A stretch of 50,254 nucleotides of DNA. It comes from Methylobacterium isbiliense (GTDB lineage: Bacteria; Pseudomonadota; Alphaproteobacteria; Rhizobiales; Beijerinckiaceae). Below the pieces are notes generated by a model. That model saw only the letters and a list, made by a program, of their open reading frames with translations. It searched no databases and was not told where the DNA came from. Position numbers and translations under genes: made by a program. The DNA lies in contig NZ_BPQQ01000017.1 in NCBI RefSeq assembly GCF_022179325.1, positions 1 to 50,254 on the forward strand, in the 5' to 3' direction. Positions 23,917-33,679 of the stretch are shown in pieces. Within the stretch, counting starts at the first letter, position 1, and every line of letters begins with the position of its first letter.

Positions 23917-24384
23917 TCAGGCGGCCTGCGGGGCGGGGGAATGGGTCAGGAGCGCGTAGAGCGCGTCGCCGTCGCGCGCCGCCCGGATGCGGTCGATGAT
24001 GCCGGGCTCGCGCAGCACCCGCGCCACCCGCGCGAGCGCCTTCAGGTGGTCCGCGCCCGCCCCCTCGGGGGCGAGCAGCAGGAAGACGATGTCCACCGGC
24101 TGGCCGTCCAGCGCCTCGAAATCCACCGGGCGCTCCAGGCGCGCCACAAGGCCGAACAGCTGGGTCAGGCCGGCCAGCTTGCCGTGCGGGATCGCCACGC
24201 CCTCGCCGATGCCGGTGGAGCCGAGGCGCTCGCGCTGCAGCAGGGTCTCGAAGATCTCGCGCTCGTCGAGGCCCGGCAGGTGCTTGGCGGCGTGGTGGGC
24301 CAGCTCCTGCAGGACCTGCTTCTTGCCCTGCGCACGCAGCGCCGGGAGGACGGCCTCCGGCTTGAGGAATTCCAGCAATGGCAT
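23917..24384 (-). CDS. ptsN: Nitrogen phosphotransferase EIIA-Ntr
   Basis: The 155-residue EIIA(Ntr) carries the phosphoaccepting H67 in GVAIPHGKL and the fructose-type EIIA fold, with VFLLLAPEGAGADHLKALARVARVLRE later. It accepts phosphate from NPr in the PTS-Ntr chain, which links nitrogen status to potassium, carbon and stress outputs. Its place two genes after rpoN, separated by hpf, is the conserved alphaproteobacterial order. Confidence 0.93.
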   Translation of the reverse strand: MPLLEFLKPEAVLPALRAQGKKQVLQELAHHAAKHLPGLDEREIFETLLQRERLGSTGIGEGVAIPHGKLAGLTQLFGLVARLERPVDFEALDGQPVDIVFLLLAPEGAGADHLKALARVARVLREPGIIDRIRAARDGDALYALLTHSPAPQAA

Positions 24385-24468
24385 CGGGACCGCTGCCTCA
24401 TCGACGGGACGGTAGGCGCCCGTTCCCTCTCCAGGACCGGAGGCAAGCCGTGGGCCGGTTCAGCCCGC

Positions 24469-25056
24469 TCACGGTGTGCCGCGTTCCGGCGGATCGATCC
24501 AGCCGATCGCGCCGTCCGTCCGACGATATACGACGTTGACCCGCTCGGTTCCAGCGTGAACGAAGACGAGCACGGGGGCGCCGGTCAGGTCGAGTTCCAC
24601 CACCGCCTCGCTCACCGAGCGGCGGTGCAGGGTGCGGGTGCTCTCGGCGATCACCGGCGGGTGGGCGCCGGTATCCTCCTCGGGCGCCTCGAACACCGCA
24701 TAGGCGGCCTCGACGGCAGCGTCCGGCTCCCCGCGGCGGGCCGCGCCGTTGGCGCCGGCCGCATGGGTCTTCAGGCGATGCTTGTAGCGGCGCAGGCGCC
24801 GCTCGATGCGGTCGGCGGTCTGCTCGAAGCTCGCATGGGGGTCGTGGGCGCTGGCGGACGCCTCCAGGGTGATGCCGGAGGTGAGGTGCAGCACGCAGTC
24901 GGTGCGGTAGGCCCCGCCGTCCCGGCCGATCGCCACGTGGCCCGAATAGGCGCCGTCGAAGTACTTGGCGAGGGTGGCGGCCATCCGCTCCTCCACCCGG
25001 GACCGGAGTGCCTCCCCCAGATCGACGCCGCGACCCGACACGCGCAATCCTGCCAT
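24469..25056 (-). CDS. hpf: Long-form ribosome hibernation promoting factor
   Basis: The 195-residue protein has the N-terminal HPF/RaiA domain (1-~105, RVSGRGVDLGEALRSRVEERM and YRTDCVLHLTSGITLEASA). A variable linker precedes a C-terminal dimerisation domain (about 135-195, EVVELDLTGAPVLVFVH-like and VNVVYRRTDGAIGWIDP). The long form joins two 70S ribosomes into inactive 100S particles in stationary phase. Its location between rpoN and ptsN is the conserved gene order. Confidence 0.92.
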   Translation of the reverse strand: MAGLRVSGRGVDLGEALRSRVEERMAATLAKYFDGAYSGHVAIGRDGGAYRTDCVLHLTSGITLEASASAHDPHASFEQTADRIERRLRRYKHRLKTHAAGANGAARRGEPDAAVEAAYAVFEAPEEDTGAHPPVIAESTRTLHRRSVSEAVVELDLTGAPVLVFVHAGTERVNVVYRRTDGAIGWIDPPERGTP

Positions 25057-25184
25057 GAACGTCCTCCGGCCATTCTCACGGCGGCCCGGCGGATGGCGTC
25101 CGCCTTAAGGGCCGATGCTTGAAGAGCTAAGAATCGGGGCGCGCGAAGTCAACGCGAGGCCCGCGACGCAGCGGCAGCCGCGCC

Positions 25185-26723
25185 TCAGCGCGCCAGGGCG
25201 GCGCGTTCGCGGCGGCGCTCGATCGAGGAGGGAATGCGCAGCGATTCCCGGTACTTCGCCACCGTGCGCCGGGCGATGTCGACGCCCTCGTGGCGCAGCC
25301 GCTGCACCAGGGCGTCGTCCGAGAGCACGTCGTCGGCCTCGCCGTCGATGAGCTGCTTGATGCGGTGGCGCACCGCCTCCGAGGAATGCGCCGCCGCGCC
25401 CGCCGCCCCGGGGATCGCGGCGGTGAAGAAGTACTTCATCTCGAACGTGCCGCGGCTCGTGCCGATCGACTTGTTCGAGGTCACGCGCGAGACGGTGGAT
25501 TCGTGCATCCCGATCGCGTCCGCCACGGTCTTCAGATTCAGCGGGCGCAGATGCGCGACGCCGTTGAGGAAGAAGCCGTCCTGCTGGCGCACGATCTCGC
25601 TCGCCACCTTCAGGATGGTGCGGGCGCGCTGCTCCAGGCTGCGGGTGAGCCAGTTGGCGGTCTGCAGGCATTCCGACAGGAAGGCCTTGTCGGTGTCGGA
25701 TTTCGCCCCGCGCGCGACGGTGGCGTAGTAGCTCTGGTTGACGAGGACCCGGGGCAGCGCCTCGCTGTTCAGCTCCACCAGCCAGGAGCCGTCCGGGGCG
25801 GGGCGCACGAACACGTCCGGCACCAGCACCTCGACCGGGCCGCTGCCGAAGGCGCGGCCGGGCTTGGGATCGAGCTGGCGCAGCTCCGCCAGCATGTCGG
25901 CGAGATCCTCGTCGTCGACCCCGCACAGCTTGCGCAGGGCCGCGAGATCGCGCTTGGCGACGAGGTCGAGCCGGGAGACCAGCGCCTGCATGGCCGGGTC
26001 GAAGCGGTCGCGCTCGCGCAGCTGGATGCTCAGGCACTCGGCGAGGTCGCGGCCGCCGACGCCCGACGGGTCGAAGCCCTGGACCAGCCCGAGCACGCGC
26101 CCGACGAGGTCGAGCCCGACGCCGAGCCGCTCGGCGACCGTCGCCGGATCCTCCCGCAGGTAGCCCGCCTCGTCGATCGCATCGATCAGGAAGCCGCCGA
26201 CCAGCCGCTCGACGGGATCGCGGGTCGCGAGGTCGAGCTGGCCCGCGAGATGGTCGCGCAGCGACGATTCGGCGGTAAGCGTGGCCTCGAAATCGGGCGC
26301 CTCGCCGTCGAAGCTGCCGCCCGCATTGCCCCAGGGGGCGGGGGTGAGCGAGAGGCTGTCGCCGCCCGGCGCCTCGCGCGCGGCCGGTCCCTCGTCCGGG
26401 AAGACGTTGTCGAGGCGGGTGCCGAGATCGCTCTCGATCTCGCCCCGGCTCGGGTTCAGGTCCTGCGCGAGCCAGGGCTCGGCCGAGGGTTCGCCGCCAT
26501 CCCCGTCGCCGTCCCCGCCGAACTCCTCGGCGGGGGCAGGCGCCTCGCCGCGGGGCTCCTCGACCTCGGCCCGCTCCAGGAGCGGATTGCGCTCCAGCTC
26601 CGCGTCCACGTAGGCGGCGAGGTCGAGGTGGGAAAGCTGCAGCAGCTTGATCGCCTGCAGGAGTTGCGGCGTCATCACCAGGGCTTGGCCCTGGCGCATC
26701 TCCAGCCGTTGCAGCAGTCCCAT
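25185..26723 (-). CDS. rpoN: RNA polymerase sigma-54 factor
   Basis: The 512-residue sigma factor directs transcription from -24/-12 promoters with enhancer-binding activators. It has region I with Q-rich LEMRQGQALVMTPQLLQAIKLLQL, an acidic region II (about 55-130), the core-binding domain, a helix-turn-helix (ESTVSRVTSNK) and the C-terminal RpoN box ARRTVAKYRESL. I prefer the ATG at 26723 (MGLLQRLEMRQG); an upstream ATG at 26768 adds 15 atypical residues. It lies downstream of lptB and upstream of hpf on the same strand. Confidence 0.95.
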   Translation of the reverse strand: MGLLQRLEMRQGQALVMTPQLLQAIKLLQLSHLDLAAYVDAELERNPLLERAEVEEPRGEAPAPAEEFGGDGDGDGGEPSAEPWLAQDLNPSRGEIESDLGTRLDNVFPDEGPAAREAPGGDSLSLTPAPWGNAGGSFDGEAPDFEATLTAESSLRDHLAGQLDLATRDPVERLVGGFLIDAIDEAGYLREDPATVAERLGVGLDLVGRVLGLVQGFDPSGVGGRDLAECLSIQLRERDRFDPAMQALVSRLDLVAKRDLAALRKLCGVDDEDLADMLAELRQLDPKPGRAFGSGPVEVLVPDVFVRPAPDGSWLVELNSEALPRVLVNQSYYATVARGAKSDTDKAFLSECLQTANWLTRSLEQRARTILKVASEIVRQQDGFFLNGVAHLRPLNLKTVADAIGMHESTVSRVTSNKSIGTSRGTFEMKYFFTAAIPGAAGAAAHSSEAVRHRIKQLIDGEADDVLSDDALVQRLRHEGVDIARRTVAKYRESLRIPSSIERRRERAALAR

Positions 26724-27172
26724 CAGCCAGCCCCGACCTGCGGCCCCGCTCTCGACAGGAGCCGGCACGATTTTTGCTTCGATTCGTCAAAGGTGGTTTA
26801 AACCGAAGTCGGACATCCGTCAAAGCAGACGTTCGACCCGCGGCGGGAGCGCCCGTATCAGAGCACCGGGCCGCCCCTCTGTCGAGACGCTGCGTCAGAT
26901 GGCGCCCAGTGCCGGCACAGAAAAAACCCGTGAACGGATCGCAATGCCGTAACGGTTCGTTGACGTTCGCGCGGCCGATGCCTGTTGCTCCCCCATCAGT
27001 CCGACAGCCTCCTCTGCCGATGTTGCGCCGAAGCCTCGGCGATCGCGCATTCTTTGGGGCCGGACCGGGGATGCGGCGTGCCACGCGCGGCGTCGGGCGC
27101 GATCCGGGCGGTCGTGTGACGGCGGATGTCGGGGGCGTGTGACGATGCCGGACGGATCGTCCGGACATCGGA
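26724..27172. other. rpoN upstream region
   Basis: These 449 bases between lptB and rpoN hold no convincing gene. A perfect palindrome GGTTTAAACC lies at 26795-26804 inside a slightly AT-rich stretch, flanked by CTTCG and CGAAG, about 70-80 bases before rpoN, and is a candidate promoter or operator. The gap suggests rpoN has its own promoter rather than depending on lptB. Confidence 0.5.
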
Positions 27173-28030
27173 TCAGAGGCGGAAATCCTCGCCGAGATAG
27201 AGACGCCGCACGTCGTCGTTGGCGACGATCTCCGCGGGCGTTCCTTCGGTCAGGATGCGCCCGGAATGCACGATGTAGGCCCGGTCGATCAGGCCCAGCG
27301 TCTCGCGCACGTTGTGGTCGGTGATCAGCACCCCGATGCCGCGGCCCTTCAGGTGCATCACCAGATCCTGGATGTCGCCCACCGCGATCGGGTCGATGCC
27401 CGCGAAGGGTTCGTCGAGGAGCATGAAGGAGGGCGAGGAGGCGAGCGCGCGGGCGATCTCCAGGCGGCGGCGCTCGCCGCCCGAGAGCGCGATGGCGGGC
27501 GACTTGCGCAGCCGCGTGATGGTGAATTCCTCCAGCAGGGCATCGAGGCGGCGCTCGCGGGCCTTGCGGTCCGGCTCCACCACCTCCAGCACTGCCCGGA
27601 TGTTGTCCTCCACGTTGAGGCCGCGGAAGATCGACGCCTCCTGGGGCAGGTAGCCGATGCCGAGGCGGGCGCGCTGGTACATCGGCAGACCGGTGATCTC
27701 CTGCCCGTCGAGGCTGATCAGCCCGCGATCGGCCGAGACGAGGCCGGTGATCATGTAGAAGATCGTGGTCTTGCCGGCCCCATTGGGGCCGAGCAGGCCG
27801 ACGGCCTCGCCGTTTCGGACGAAGAGGCCGGCATCGTGCACGACGGTGCGGGCGCCGTAGCTCTTCTTGAGGCCCTGCACCGCCAGGATGCCGGGGCCGC
27901 CCAGTCCCGCCTCCGCGTGATCCGCATCGCCGGACGTCCGCTCCCGCCCCGCGCGGCCGAACAGCCGCGCCAAGCGTGAACGGGCGGGGGCCGCCTGGGC
28001 CCGCAGCGGCAGGACGGAGGAGGATCTCAC
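27173..28030 (-). CDS. lptB: LPS export ABC transporter ATPase LptB
   Basis: The 285-residue ATPase powers lipopolysaccharide extraction by LptFGC. Walker A is GLLGPNGAGKTT, the signature is ALSGGERRRLEIARAL and Walker B is FMLLDEPFAGIDP, with ITDHNVRETLGL and LTEGTPAEIVAND at the end. LptB features such as YLPQEASIFRGLNVEDNI are clear. A ~45-residue Arg/Ala-rich N-terminal extension precedes the family start; the GTG at 28030 may be too far upstream and a later start is possible. lptA and lptC, which commonly precede lptB, are not here; grpE is. Confidence 0.92.
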   Translation of the reverse strand: MRSSSVLPLRAQAAPARSRLARLFGRAGRERTSGDADHAEAGLGGPGILAVQGLKKSYGARTVVHDAGLFVRNGEAVGLLGPNGAGKTTIFYMITGLVSADRGLISLDGQEITGLPMYQRARLGIGYLPQEASIFRGLNVEDNIRAVLEVVEPDRKARERRLDALLEEFTITRLRKSPAIALSGGERRRLEIARALASSPSFMLLDEPFAGIDPIAVGDIQDLVMHLKGRGIGVLITDHNVRETLGLIDRAYIVHSGRILTEGTPAEIVANDDVRRLYLGEDFRL

Positions 28031-28156
28031 CGGGGCGCTCTCTCGGCTTCGACCGTCCCGGCCCCTCCGCCCCGAGTGGCCAAGCCGATGCTCAAGACAC
28101 GCGTGTTAGCGAAGGCGCCGGCTTGCCGCAACGCGGCGGTCTGCCGAGGCCCCGCC

Positions 28157-28771
28157 TCACGCCTCGGCCGGCTTGTCGGACGCGGTCCTGGCCTCCTTCG
28201 GGCCGCCCTTGGCGACGCCGACGAGGGCCGGGCGCAGCACCCGCTCGCCGATCACGTAACCGGTCTGGACCACCTGCACGACGGTGCCGCTGGCCACGTC
28301 GGGGTTCGGCACCTCGAACATCGCCTGGTGCAGGTTCGGGTCGAAGCGCTGGCCCTGCGGCTCCACCGGGCGCACGCCGTGGCGCTCCAGGGTCTTGACC
28401 AAGTCGCGCTCGGTGAGCTCGATGCCGTCCACAAGCGCCTTGAGGGAGCCTTCCGCCGCCGCGCGGCTCTCGGCCGGCACGCTGTCGAGGGCGCGCCGCA
28501 CGTTGTCGGCGACGTTCAGCATGTCGCGGGCGAAGTTCGTCACCGCATAGGTGCGCGCATCCGCGACCTCGCGCTCGGTGCGCCGGCGCAGGTTCTCCAT
28601 GTCGGCGAGCGTGCGCAGCAGCTTGTCCTTCAGGTCGCGCTTCTCGGCTTCGAGCGCGGCCACCGCGTCCGCGGCCTGGGGTTCGGGCGCGCCGGCCGCA
28701 TCCTGGGCCGGGTCCGGCGCCCCGTCGGGCAGCGGTCGCGCGGCAGTCTCCGTGTCGTTCGGCGTCATCAT
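28157..28771 (-). CDS. grpE: Nucleotide exchange factor GrpE
   Basis: The 204-residue protein releases ADP from DnaK. It has a disordered N-terminus, a coiled-coil segment (about 40-90, [30 protein letters not shown]) and the C-terminal head with the GrpE signature ([20 protein letters not shown], then [25 protein letters not shown]). Length is normal. hrcA, its frequent neighbour, is not adjacent. GrpE overlaps neither flanking gene. Confidence 0.95.
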   Translation of the reverse strand: MMTPNDTETAARPLPDGAPDPAQDAAGAPEPQAADAVAALEAEKRDLKDKLLRTLADMENLRRRTEREVADARTYAVTNFARDMLNVADNVRRALDSVPAESRAAAEGSLKALVDGIELTERDLVKTLERHGVRPVEPQGQRFDPNLHQAMFEVPNPDVASGTVVQVVQTGYVIGERVLRPALVGVAKGGPKEARTASDKPAEA

Positions 28772-28863
28772 CGGTCCACAACGAGGATCGGGGAGGCGCT
28801 GATATCAGGTCTGGGGCGGCCGAAATCAAGTTGCGCCGGCAGGAGCGGTCTCACCGGCAGGGA

Positions 28864-31626
28864 TTACTCGCCGGCCTTGCGCGCGGGCCGGCGCCCGGCG
28901 CCCTCGCCCTCGAACACCGCCATCACGGCCCGGCGGATCGTCGCCTGCCGGTCGGGCTGGGTGATCTTCGTGCCGGTGAGGTCGGTGACGTAGAAGACGT
29001 CCACCGCCCGCTCGCCGAAGGTGGCGACATGGGCCGAGGTGATGTTGAGGTTGAGCCGGCTCAGCGCCGTGGTCAGCTCGTAGAGCAGGCCGGGCCGGTC
29101 GAGGCCGGAGATCTCCAGCACGGTCTCGCGGGCCGAGAGCGCGTTGTCGATCGAGAGGTCGGGGGCGACCTGGAAGGTGCGGGGCCGGTCCTTGCGCGGG
29201 TGGCGGTCGGCCACGAGGTCGGCGATGCGGATCTCGCCCTTGAGCGCCCGCTCGATGGCGGAGGCGATGCGCGCGGCGCGGCGCATCTCGTCCTCGTCCT
29301 GGTCGAAGGCGCGCGACAGCACGATCGTGTCGAGCACGAACCCGTCGGCGGTGGTGAAGATCTGCGCATCCACGATGTTGCCGCCCGCCGCCGCGCAGGC
29401 TCCCGTGAGGATCGCGAGCAGCCGCGGGTGGTCGGGCGAGTAGACCGTGAGTTCGGTGATGCCGCGCGAGGCGTCGGTTTCGCAGCGGGTCGCGACGGTG
29501 CGCCCCTCCGCCACCGCCTCGCGCATGAAGCGGGCGTTGCGCACCTGGCGCACCGCGTCGACCTTGAGCCAGTAGGGCGGGTAGTGGCGGGCCGCGTAGG
29601 CGTCGAACTCCTCCGCCGTCCAGTCGGCGAGCTGCTCGCGCAGCCGCATCTGGATCAGCCGCACCCGGTCGGTGCGGGCGATCTCCGAGTGGCCGCCCGA
29701 GAGCACGACCTCGGTCTCGTAGTACAGGGTGCGCAGCAGCGTCGCCTTCCAGGCGGTCCACACGCCCGGGCCCACCGCCTTGATGTCCGCGATGGTGAGC
29801 ACGAGCAGGAGCTTCAGCCGCTCCAGGCTCTGCACCACGCCCGCGAAGGTCTCGATGGTCTTGGGGTCGGAGAGGTCGCGGCTCTGCGCGGTCATTGACA
29901 TCAGGAGGTGGTGCTCGACGAGCCACGCCACCGTGGCGGTCTCGGCCGCGTCGAGCCCGAAGCGCGGCCCGAGCTTGCGGGCCACCGCCGCCCCCGCGAT
30001 CGAGTGGTCCTCCTTCCGGCCCTTGGCGATGTCGTGCAGGAAGACCGCCACGGTGAGCGCGCGGCGGTTGCGGATCGAGCCGATGACGCGATGGGCCAGC
30101 GGGTGCTCGTCCTTGGCCTCGCCGCTCTCGATCTTGGCCAGCACGCCGAGCGAGCGGATCAGGTGCTCGTCCACCGTGAAGTGGTGGTACATGTTGAACT
30201 GCATCATCGCGACGATGCGGCCGAAATCCGGCACGAAGCGCCCCAGCACCCCGGTCTCGTTCATGTGCCGCAGCACCGTCTCGGGGGCGTTCTGCGAGGT
30301 CAGCAGGTCGAGGAAGAGGCGGTTGGCCTCGCGGTCGACCCGCACCAGCGGGCCGATCAGGCTGAGCGAGCGCGTGGCGAGCCGGCTCGCATCCGGGTGG
30401 ATGGCGAGGTCGTGCCGGTCCGAGAGCCAGAACAGCCGGATCAGGTTGACCGGGTCGCGCTCGAAGGCGTCCTCCCGGCTCACCCCGAGCCGGCCGTTGT
30501 CGAGGCGGAAATCGTCCGATTCGAGGTCGGGCGCCCGGAAGCGCTCGCGGAAGCGCCCGAACCAGCGGTTGAGCACCGGCGGGCGTTTGGTGTGGCGCGC
30601 CTCCATCTCGGCGCAGACGATGGCGGTGAGGTCGCCCACGTCCTTGGCGATCAGGAAGTAGGATTTCATGAACCGCTCGACGGCGGTGAGGCCGCCCCGG
30701 GGGGCGTAGCCGAGCCGCTCGGCGATGCGCGGCTGGAGCCCGAAGGAGAGCCGCTCCTCGGCCCGGCCCGTGGCGAAGTGCACGTGGCAGCGCACCCGCC
30801 ACAGGAACTCCTCGCAGCGCTCGAACAGCCGCAATTCCTCGGGCGTGAACAGGCCCGCCCCGACGAGGTCCTCGGTCTCCGTGACCCGGAACGTGTACTT
30901 GGCGATCCAGAACAGGGTGTTGAGGTCGCGCAACCCCCCCTTGCCGTCCTTGACGTTCGGTTCGACGAGGTAGCGCGAGGCGCCGCTCTTGGCGACGCGG
31001 GCGTCGCGCTCCCGGAGCTTGGCCTCCACGAACTCGGCCGCGGTGCCCTGCACCACCTCGGCGTCGAAGCGCGCCGCGAGTTCGTCGAACAGCGCCCGCT
31101 CGCCGAACAGGAAGCGGGCTTCGAGAAGCGCCGTGCGGATGGTCATGTCCGCCCGGCCCTCGCGCAGGCACTCGGCCACCGAGCGGGTGGCGTGGCCGAC
31201 CTTCAGCTTGAGGTCCCACAGGACGTAGAGGATCGCCTCGACGACGCTCTCGCCCCAGGCGGTCTGCTTGTAGGGCAGCAGGAACAGGAGATCGATATCG
31301 GAGCCCGGCGCCAGCGTGCCGCGGCCGTAGCCGCCGGTCGCCACCACGGCGATCTGCTCGCCCGCGGTCGGATTGTCGGCCCGGTAGAGGCGCTTGACCA
31401 CCGCCGCGTAGATCGTCTGGATGACCGCGTCCATCAGCCCGCACAGCTCGCGCGCGCAGGCCATGCCGTCGCGGTGGCGCCGCAGGTTCTCCTCGGCCGC
31501 CGCCCGCCCCTCCTCGATGATGCGCTTCAGCTCCGGCACCATGCGCTCGCGCAGGCGGGTCGGATCGCTGGTGGTCTGGTCGATGCCGGCGAGGAGCCGG
31601 GCGAGGTCGGCGGCGGTGTCGGGCAT
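28864..31626 (-). CDS. glnD: Bifunctional PII uridylyltransferase/uridylyl-removing enzyme
   Basis: The 920-residue nitrogen sensor adds UMP to PII proteins when glutamine is low and removes it when high. It has an N-terminal nucleotidyltransferase domain with GGYGRGTLAPGSDIDLLF (98-115), a central HD domain (FLHDIAKGRKEDHS, then EHHLLMSMTA) and two C-terminal ACT domains. All expected catalytic motifs are present. Adjacent rpoN and ptsN also belong to nitrogen control. It is divergent from the ssu-like operon across 192 bases, which must hold both promoters. Confidence 0.95.
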   Translation of the reverse strand: MPDTAADLARLLAGIDQTTSDPTRLRERMVPELKRIIEEGRAAAEENLRRHRDGMACARELCGLMDAVIQTIYAAVVKRLYRADNPTAGEQIAVVATGGYGRGTLAPGSDIDLLFLLPYKQTAWGESVVEAILYVLWDLKLKVGHATRSVAECLREGRADMTIRTALLEARFLFGERALFDELAARFDAEVVQGTAAEFVEAKLRERDARVAKSGASRYLVEPNVKDGKGGLRDLNTLFWIAKYTFRVTETEDLVGAGLFTPEELRLFERCEEFLWRVRCHVHFATGRAEERLSFGLQPRIAERLGYAPRGGLTAVERFMKSYFLIAKDVGDLTAIVCAEMEARHTKRPPVLNRWFGRFRERFRAPDLESDDFRLDNGRLGVSREDAFERDPVNLIRLFWLSDRHDLAIHPDASRLATRSLSLIGPLVRVDREANRLFLDLLTSQNAPETVLRHMNETGVLGRFVPDFGRIVAMMQFNMYHHFTVDEHLIRSLGVLAKIESGEAKDEHPLAHRVIGSIRNRRALTVAVFLHDIAKGRKEDHSIAGAAVARKLGPRFGLDAAETATVAWLVEHHLLMSMTAQSRDLSDPKTIETFAGVVQSLERLKLLLVLTIADIKAVGPGVWTAWKATLLRTLYYETEVVLSGGHSEIARTDRVRLIQMRLREQLADWTAEEFDAYAARHYPPYWLKVDAVRQVRNARFMREAVAEGRTVATRCETDASRGITELTVYSPDHPRLLAILTGACAAAGGNIVDAQIFTTADGFVLDTIVLSRAFDQDEDEMRRAARIASAIERALKGEIRIADLVADRHPRKDRPRTFQVAPDLSIDNALSARETVLEISGLDRPGLLYELTTALSRLNLNITSAHVATFGERAVDVFYVTDLTGTKITQPDRQATIRRAVMAVFEGEGAGRRPARKAGE

Positions 31627-31818
31627 GGGATCCCGGGGGAAGGGGTGTCGTCAGGCGAAGGATCCCGACGGGCGTTGTGTATCCGTTGCGTCTCCCGCAA
31701 TCCACAGGGCCGAATCGGCGCATCCGGAATGGCGGACCCTTTGTTTGACAAAAAGAACAGCCTCGCCTAGAGGCGAAGCCGGCTTCCGGGCCCATGCCCG
31801 ATCAGGGAGAGTGACACG

Positions 31819-32793
31819 ATGCGCATCCGTCGCCGCGCGCTGTTTTGCGCTCTGGCCGGCCTTGCCGGCCTGTTGACTCTGCGGGCTCCGGCCATGGCCC
31901 AGGCCGCCAAGGAGGTCCGGGTCGACTGGGCCACCTACAACCCGGTGAGCCTCGTCCTGAAGGAGAAGGGCCTCTTGGAGAAGGCGCTCGCGGGCGAGGG
32001 CGTCACGGTGCGCTGGGTGCAGTCGCTCGGCTCCAACAAGGCGCTCGAATTCCTCAACGCCGGCTCCCTCGACTTCGGCTCGACCGCGGGCGCGGCCGCG
32101 CTCCTGGCGCGGATCAACGGCAACCCGATCAAGGCGATCTACGTCTATTCGCGGCCGGAATGGACCGCGCTGGTGACCCGCCCGAACACCGGCATCGCCG
32201 CCGTGAAGGATCTCAAGGGCCGGCGCATCGCCGTCACCCGCGGCACGGATCCGCACATCTTCCTGATCCGCGCGCTCCAGGGCGCGGGCCTCACCGAGCG
32301 CGACGTCAAGCTCGTCCTGCTCCAGCACCCGGACGGGCGCACCGCCCTCGACCGCGGCGACGTCGATGCCTGGGCGGGCCTCGACCCGCTCATGGCCGCG
32401 GCCGAGATCGAGAACGGGGCCGTCCTCTTCCACCGCAACGCCGCCGCCAACACCTGGGGCGTCCTCAACGTGCGCGAGGACTTCGCCAAGGCGAATCCGG
32501 ATCTGACCGCCAAGGTCCTGGCCGCCTACGAGGAGGCCCGCGCCATCGCGGTCAAGCAGCCCGACGAGCTGAAGCGGATCCTCGGCGCGGCGACGAAGCT
32601 GCCCGAGCCGGTGGTAGCCCGCCAGCTGGAGCGCACCGACCTGTCGCATTCGGCCATCGGCCCGCTCCAGGCCGAGACGATCCTGGCCGCCGGCAAGGCC
32701 CTGCAGGAGGCCGGCGTGATCCCGGCCGGGACGGATGTCGAGGCCGCGGTGACCGGCCTGATCGACCGCCGCTTCACCACGGCCTCGCGCTAA
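31819..32793 (+). CDS. ssuA: ABC importer substrate-binding protein, SsuA-like
   Basis: The 324-residue periplasmic protein has a signal peptide (ALAGLAGLLTLRAPAMAQA) and the aliphatic-sulfonate/nitrate binding fold: WATYNPVSLVLKEKGLLEK, FLNAGSLDFGSTAGAAALLARING, VKDLKGRRIAVTRGTDPH and DVDAWAGLDPLMAAAE. Such proteins bind alkanesulfonates, taurine or related organosulfur compounds. It is the first gene of a three-gene operon with permease and ATPase. No ssuD monooxygenase is present, so the substrate is less certain than the family. GGAGAG precedes the ATG. Confidence 0.82.
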   Translation: MRIRRRALFCALAGLAGLLTLRAPAMAQAAKEVRVDWATYNPVSLVLKEKGLLEKALAGEGVTVRWVQSLGSNKALEFLNAGSLDFGSTAGAAALLARINGNPIKAIYVYSRPEWTALVTRPNTGIAAVKDLKGRRIAVTRGTDPHIFLIRALQGAGLTERDVKLVLLQHPDGRTALDRGDVDAWAGLDPLMAAAEIENGAVLFHRNAAANTWGVLNVREDFAKANPDLTAKVLAAYEEARAIAVKQPDELKRILGAATKLPEPVVARQLERTDLSHSAIGPLQAETILAAGKALQEAGVIPAGTDVEAAVTGLIDRRFTTASR

Positions 32794-32836
32794 GGCGACC
32801 CGCGACGCGGATTCCGCGCGTTCGACGACCGACACG

Positions 32837-33679
32837 GTGACGGCCCCCATGGACGCGACTCCGCATCCCGGCCTCGCGACGGCCGAGACCGCCCCGGCGC
32901 CCGCCCGCCACCGGGCGGGCGGCGGCTGGCTCGTCGGCCTCCTCCTGCCCCTCGGCCTCGCGTGCGGCTGGGAACTCGCCGTGCGGGCGGGGCTCGCGCA
33001 AGGGCGCCTCGTGCCGCCGCCGAGCCGCATCCTCGACACCCTCCGCGCGCTCGCCGTCACCGGCGAACTCTGGACCCACGTGCTCGCGAGCCTCACGCGC
33101 GTCGCGGCCGGCTTCGCCTTCGGGGCGGTCGCCGGCATCGCGCTCGGCGCCGTCACCGGCACCCTGCCGCTGGCGCGCCGGTTGCTCGACCCGAGCCTGC
33201 AGGCGCTGCGCGCCATCCCGTCGATCGCCTGGGTGCCGCTGTTCATCCTGTGGTTCGGCATCTTCGAGGCCTCGAAGATCACGCTGATCGCGGTCGGCGT
33301 GTTCTTCCCGGTCTATCTCGGGGTCGCGGGGGCCATCGCGTCGGTCGACCGCAAGCTCGTGGAGGTCGGACGGGTCTTCCGGCTGTCGCGGCCGGCGCTC
33401 GCCCGGCGCATCCTGCTGCCGGCCGTGCTGCCCGCCACCCTGGTGGCGTTGCGCACGGGCCTGGGCCTCGGCTTCATGTTCGTGGCGGCGGCCGAGCTCC
33501 TCGGCGCCTCGGAAGGGCTGGGCTACCTCCTCCTCGACGGCCAGCAGCTCGGCAAGCCGGAGCAGATCGTGGCCGCCATCATCGCCTTTGCGGCGGTCGG
33601 CAAGCTCTGCGACGCCGCCCTCGTGGCCCTGACGCGCCCGCTGGTGCGCTGGCAGGACACGGTGCGGGAGGCCCTGTGA
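32837..33679 (+). CDS. ssuC: ABC importer permease, SsuC-like
   Basis: The 280-residue inner-membrane permease has about six helices. The EAA-type cytosolic loop for ATPase contact is at VEVGRVFRLSRPALARRILLP, and LRAIPSIAWVPLFILWFGIFEASKI is typical of the sulfonate/nitrate/taurine class. It starts at a GTG (32837); an ATG at 32849 is also possible. The last base of its stop is the first base of the ssuB ATG (TGATG), so they are coupled. Confidence 0.85.
   Translation: MTAPMDATPHPGLATAETAPAPARHRAGGGWLVGLLLPLGLACGWELAVRAGLAQGRLVPPPSRILDTLRALAVTGELWTHVLASLTRVAAGFAFGAVAGIALGAVTGTLPLARRLLDPSLQALRAIPSIAWVPLFILWFGIFEASKITLIAVGVFFPVYLGVAGAIASVDRKLVEVGRVFRLSRPALARRILLPAVLPATLVALRTGLGLGFMFVAAAELLGASEGLGYLLLDGQQLGKPEQIVAAIIAFAAVGKLCDAALVALTRPLVRWQDTVREAL

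Noticed and set aside
30000-31770. Long plus-strand frame opposite glnD
   Set aside because: Antisense to the well-supported glnD and composed of Arg/Glu/Ala/His runs typical of shadows in GC-rich DNA.
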